Positions 63,854 to 64,000 of a DNA stretch of 64,000 nucleotides are shown in pieces. The stretch spans positions 124,001 through 188,000 of the forward strand of contig JADJDU010000009.1 of assembly GCA_016702505.1 (NCBI GenBank). Direction: 5' to 3'. The position numbers were made by a program, and so were the translations under genes. Position 1 is the first letter of the stretch. Each line of letters starts with the position of its first letter. The notes under the pieces were generated by a model. The model did not search any database and was not told where the DNA came from. It worked only from the letters and a program-made list of their open reading frames with translations. Source of the stretch: Microthrixaceae bacterium. Its GTDB lineage: Bacteria; Actinomycetota; Acidimicrobiia; Acidimicrobiales; Iamiaceae.

Positions 63854-64000
63854 GCGGAACCGATCTCCGACGGCATACGGCGGCCGTGATGCTGATCATC
63901 TCACTGGTCGCTGGGGTTTCGGCTGGCCTCGATCTGAGGTGGTCAGGGCGCCCCCTGGTCACCCTTGCCTATTTCACGTTCGTACCGGGCTGCACCCTGT
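63850..64000 (+). CDS. Membrane protein, N-terminal 50 codons (cut by window edge)
   Basis: Starts at ATG 63850, overlapping the previous stop (ATGA). MSGTDLRRHTAAVMLIISLV begins a first membrane helix and a second starts at PLVTLAYFTFVPGCTL. Too short to assign; continues the glycan operon. Confidence 0.7.
   Translation, partial: MSGTDLRRHTAAVMLIISLVAGVSAGLDLRWSGRPLVTLAYFTFVPGCTL

Overview
The window looks like a high-GC actinobacterial chromosome. Evidence: the rpoB/rpoC sequences are actinobacterial in type (close to the mycobacterial form around the rifampicin region and at the RpoC N-terminus); the S10-spc, str, rpoBC and secE-nusG-rplKAJL gene orders are kept; S14 is the zinc type; S3, L22, L10 and NusG carry long acidic or low-complexity extensions; GTG/TTG starts are frequent. 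An Acidimicrobiia-like lineage is my inference; no taxonomic search was possible.

Layout. 1-14150, minus strand: ribosomal block rplO(partial)-rpmD-rpsE-rplR-rplF-rpsH-rpsN-rplE-rplX-rplN-rpsQ-rpmC-rplP-rpsC-rplV-rpsS-rplB-rplW-rplD-rplC-rpsJ, then tuf-fusA-rpsG-rpsL upstream. 14470-16460: a calcium-binding-repeat secreted protein and a TetR regulator. 16701-24408: rpoC and rpoB, separated by a G-homopolymer spacer. 24731-37404: an accessory island with two paralogous secreted RHS/YD-repeat proteins, each with its own C-terminal tip and its own small downstream genes (candidate toxin-immunity pairs), punctuated by IS30-type elements. 37605-49798: an abgT transporter gene split by a second IS30 copy, pepA, an SpoU methyltransferase, a membrane protein, an HNH lipoprotein, ileS and a membrane glycosyltransferase. 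50029-53844: rplL-rplJ-rplA-rplK-nusG-secE and tRNA-Trp. 53988-64000: an ECF sigma/anti-sigma pair, a DUF4214 secreted protein, a glycoside-hydrolase lipoprotein, and a glycan assembly operon (two GT2 enzymes, a flippase, large membrane proteins) running off the right edge.

The most interesting region is the RHS island. The two genes share about 3.8 kb at a constant offset of 6600 bp without net indels, then diverge completely in the last ~500-600 bp and in the downstream genes. Both contain three tandem beta-type modules with a paired-cysteine signature inserted within the YD-repeat shell. IS30 ends lie directly beyond the downstream genes of both cassettes. Other notable points: RpoC has lost three of the four cysteines expected at its second zinc site; tuf has codon use unlike its operon neighbours; L22 ends in a His-Asp microsatellite; and five single-base frameshifts, mostly in homopolymers and including one in essential ileS, suggest residual assembly errors.
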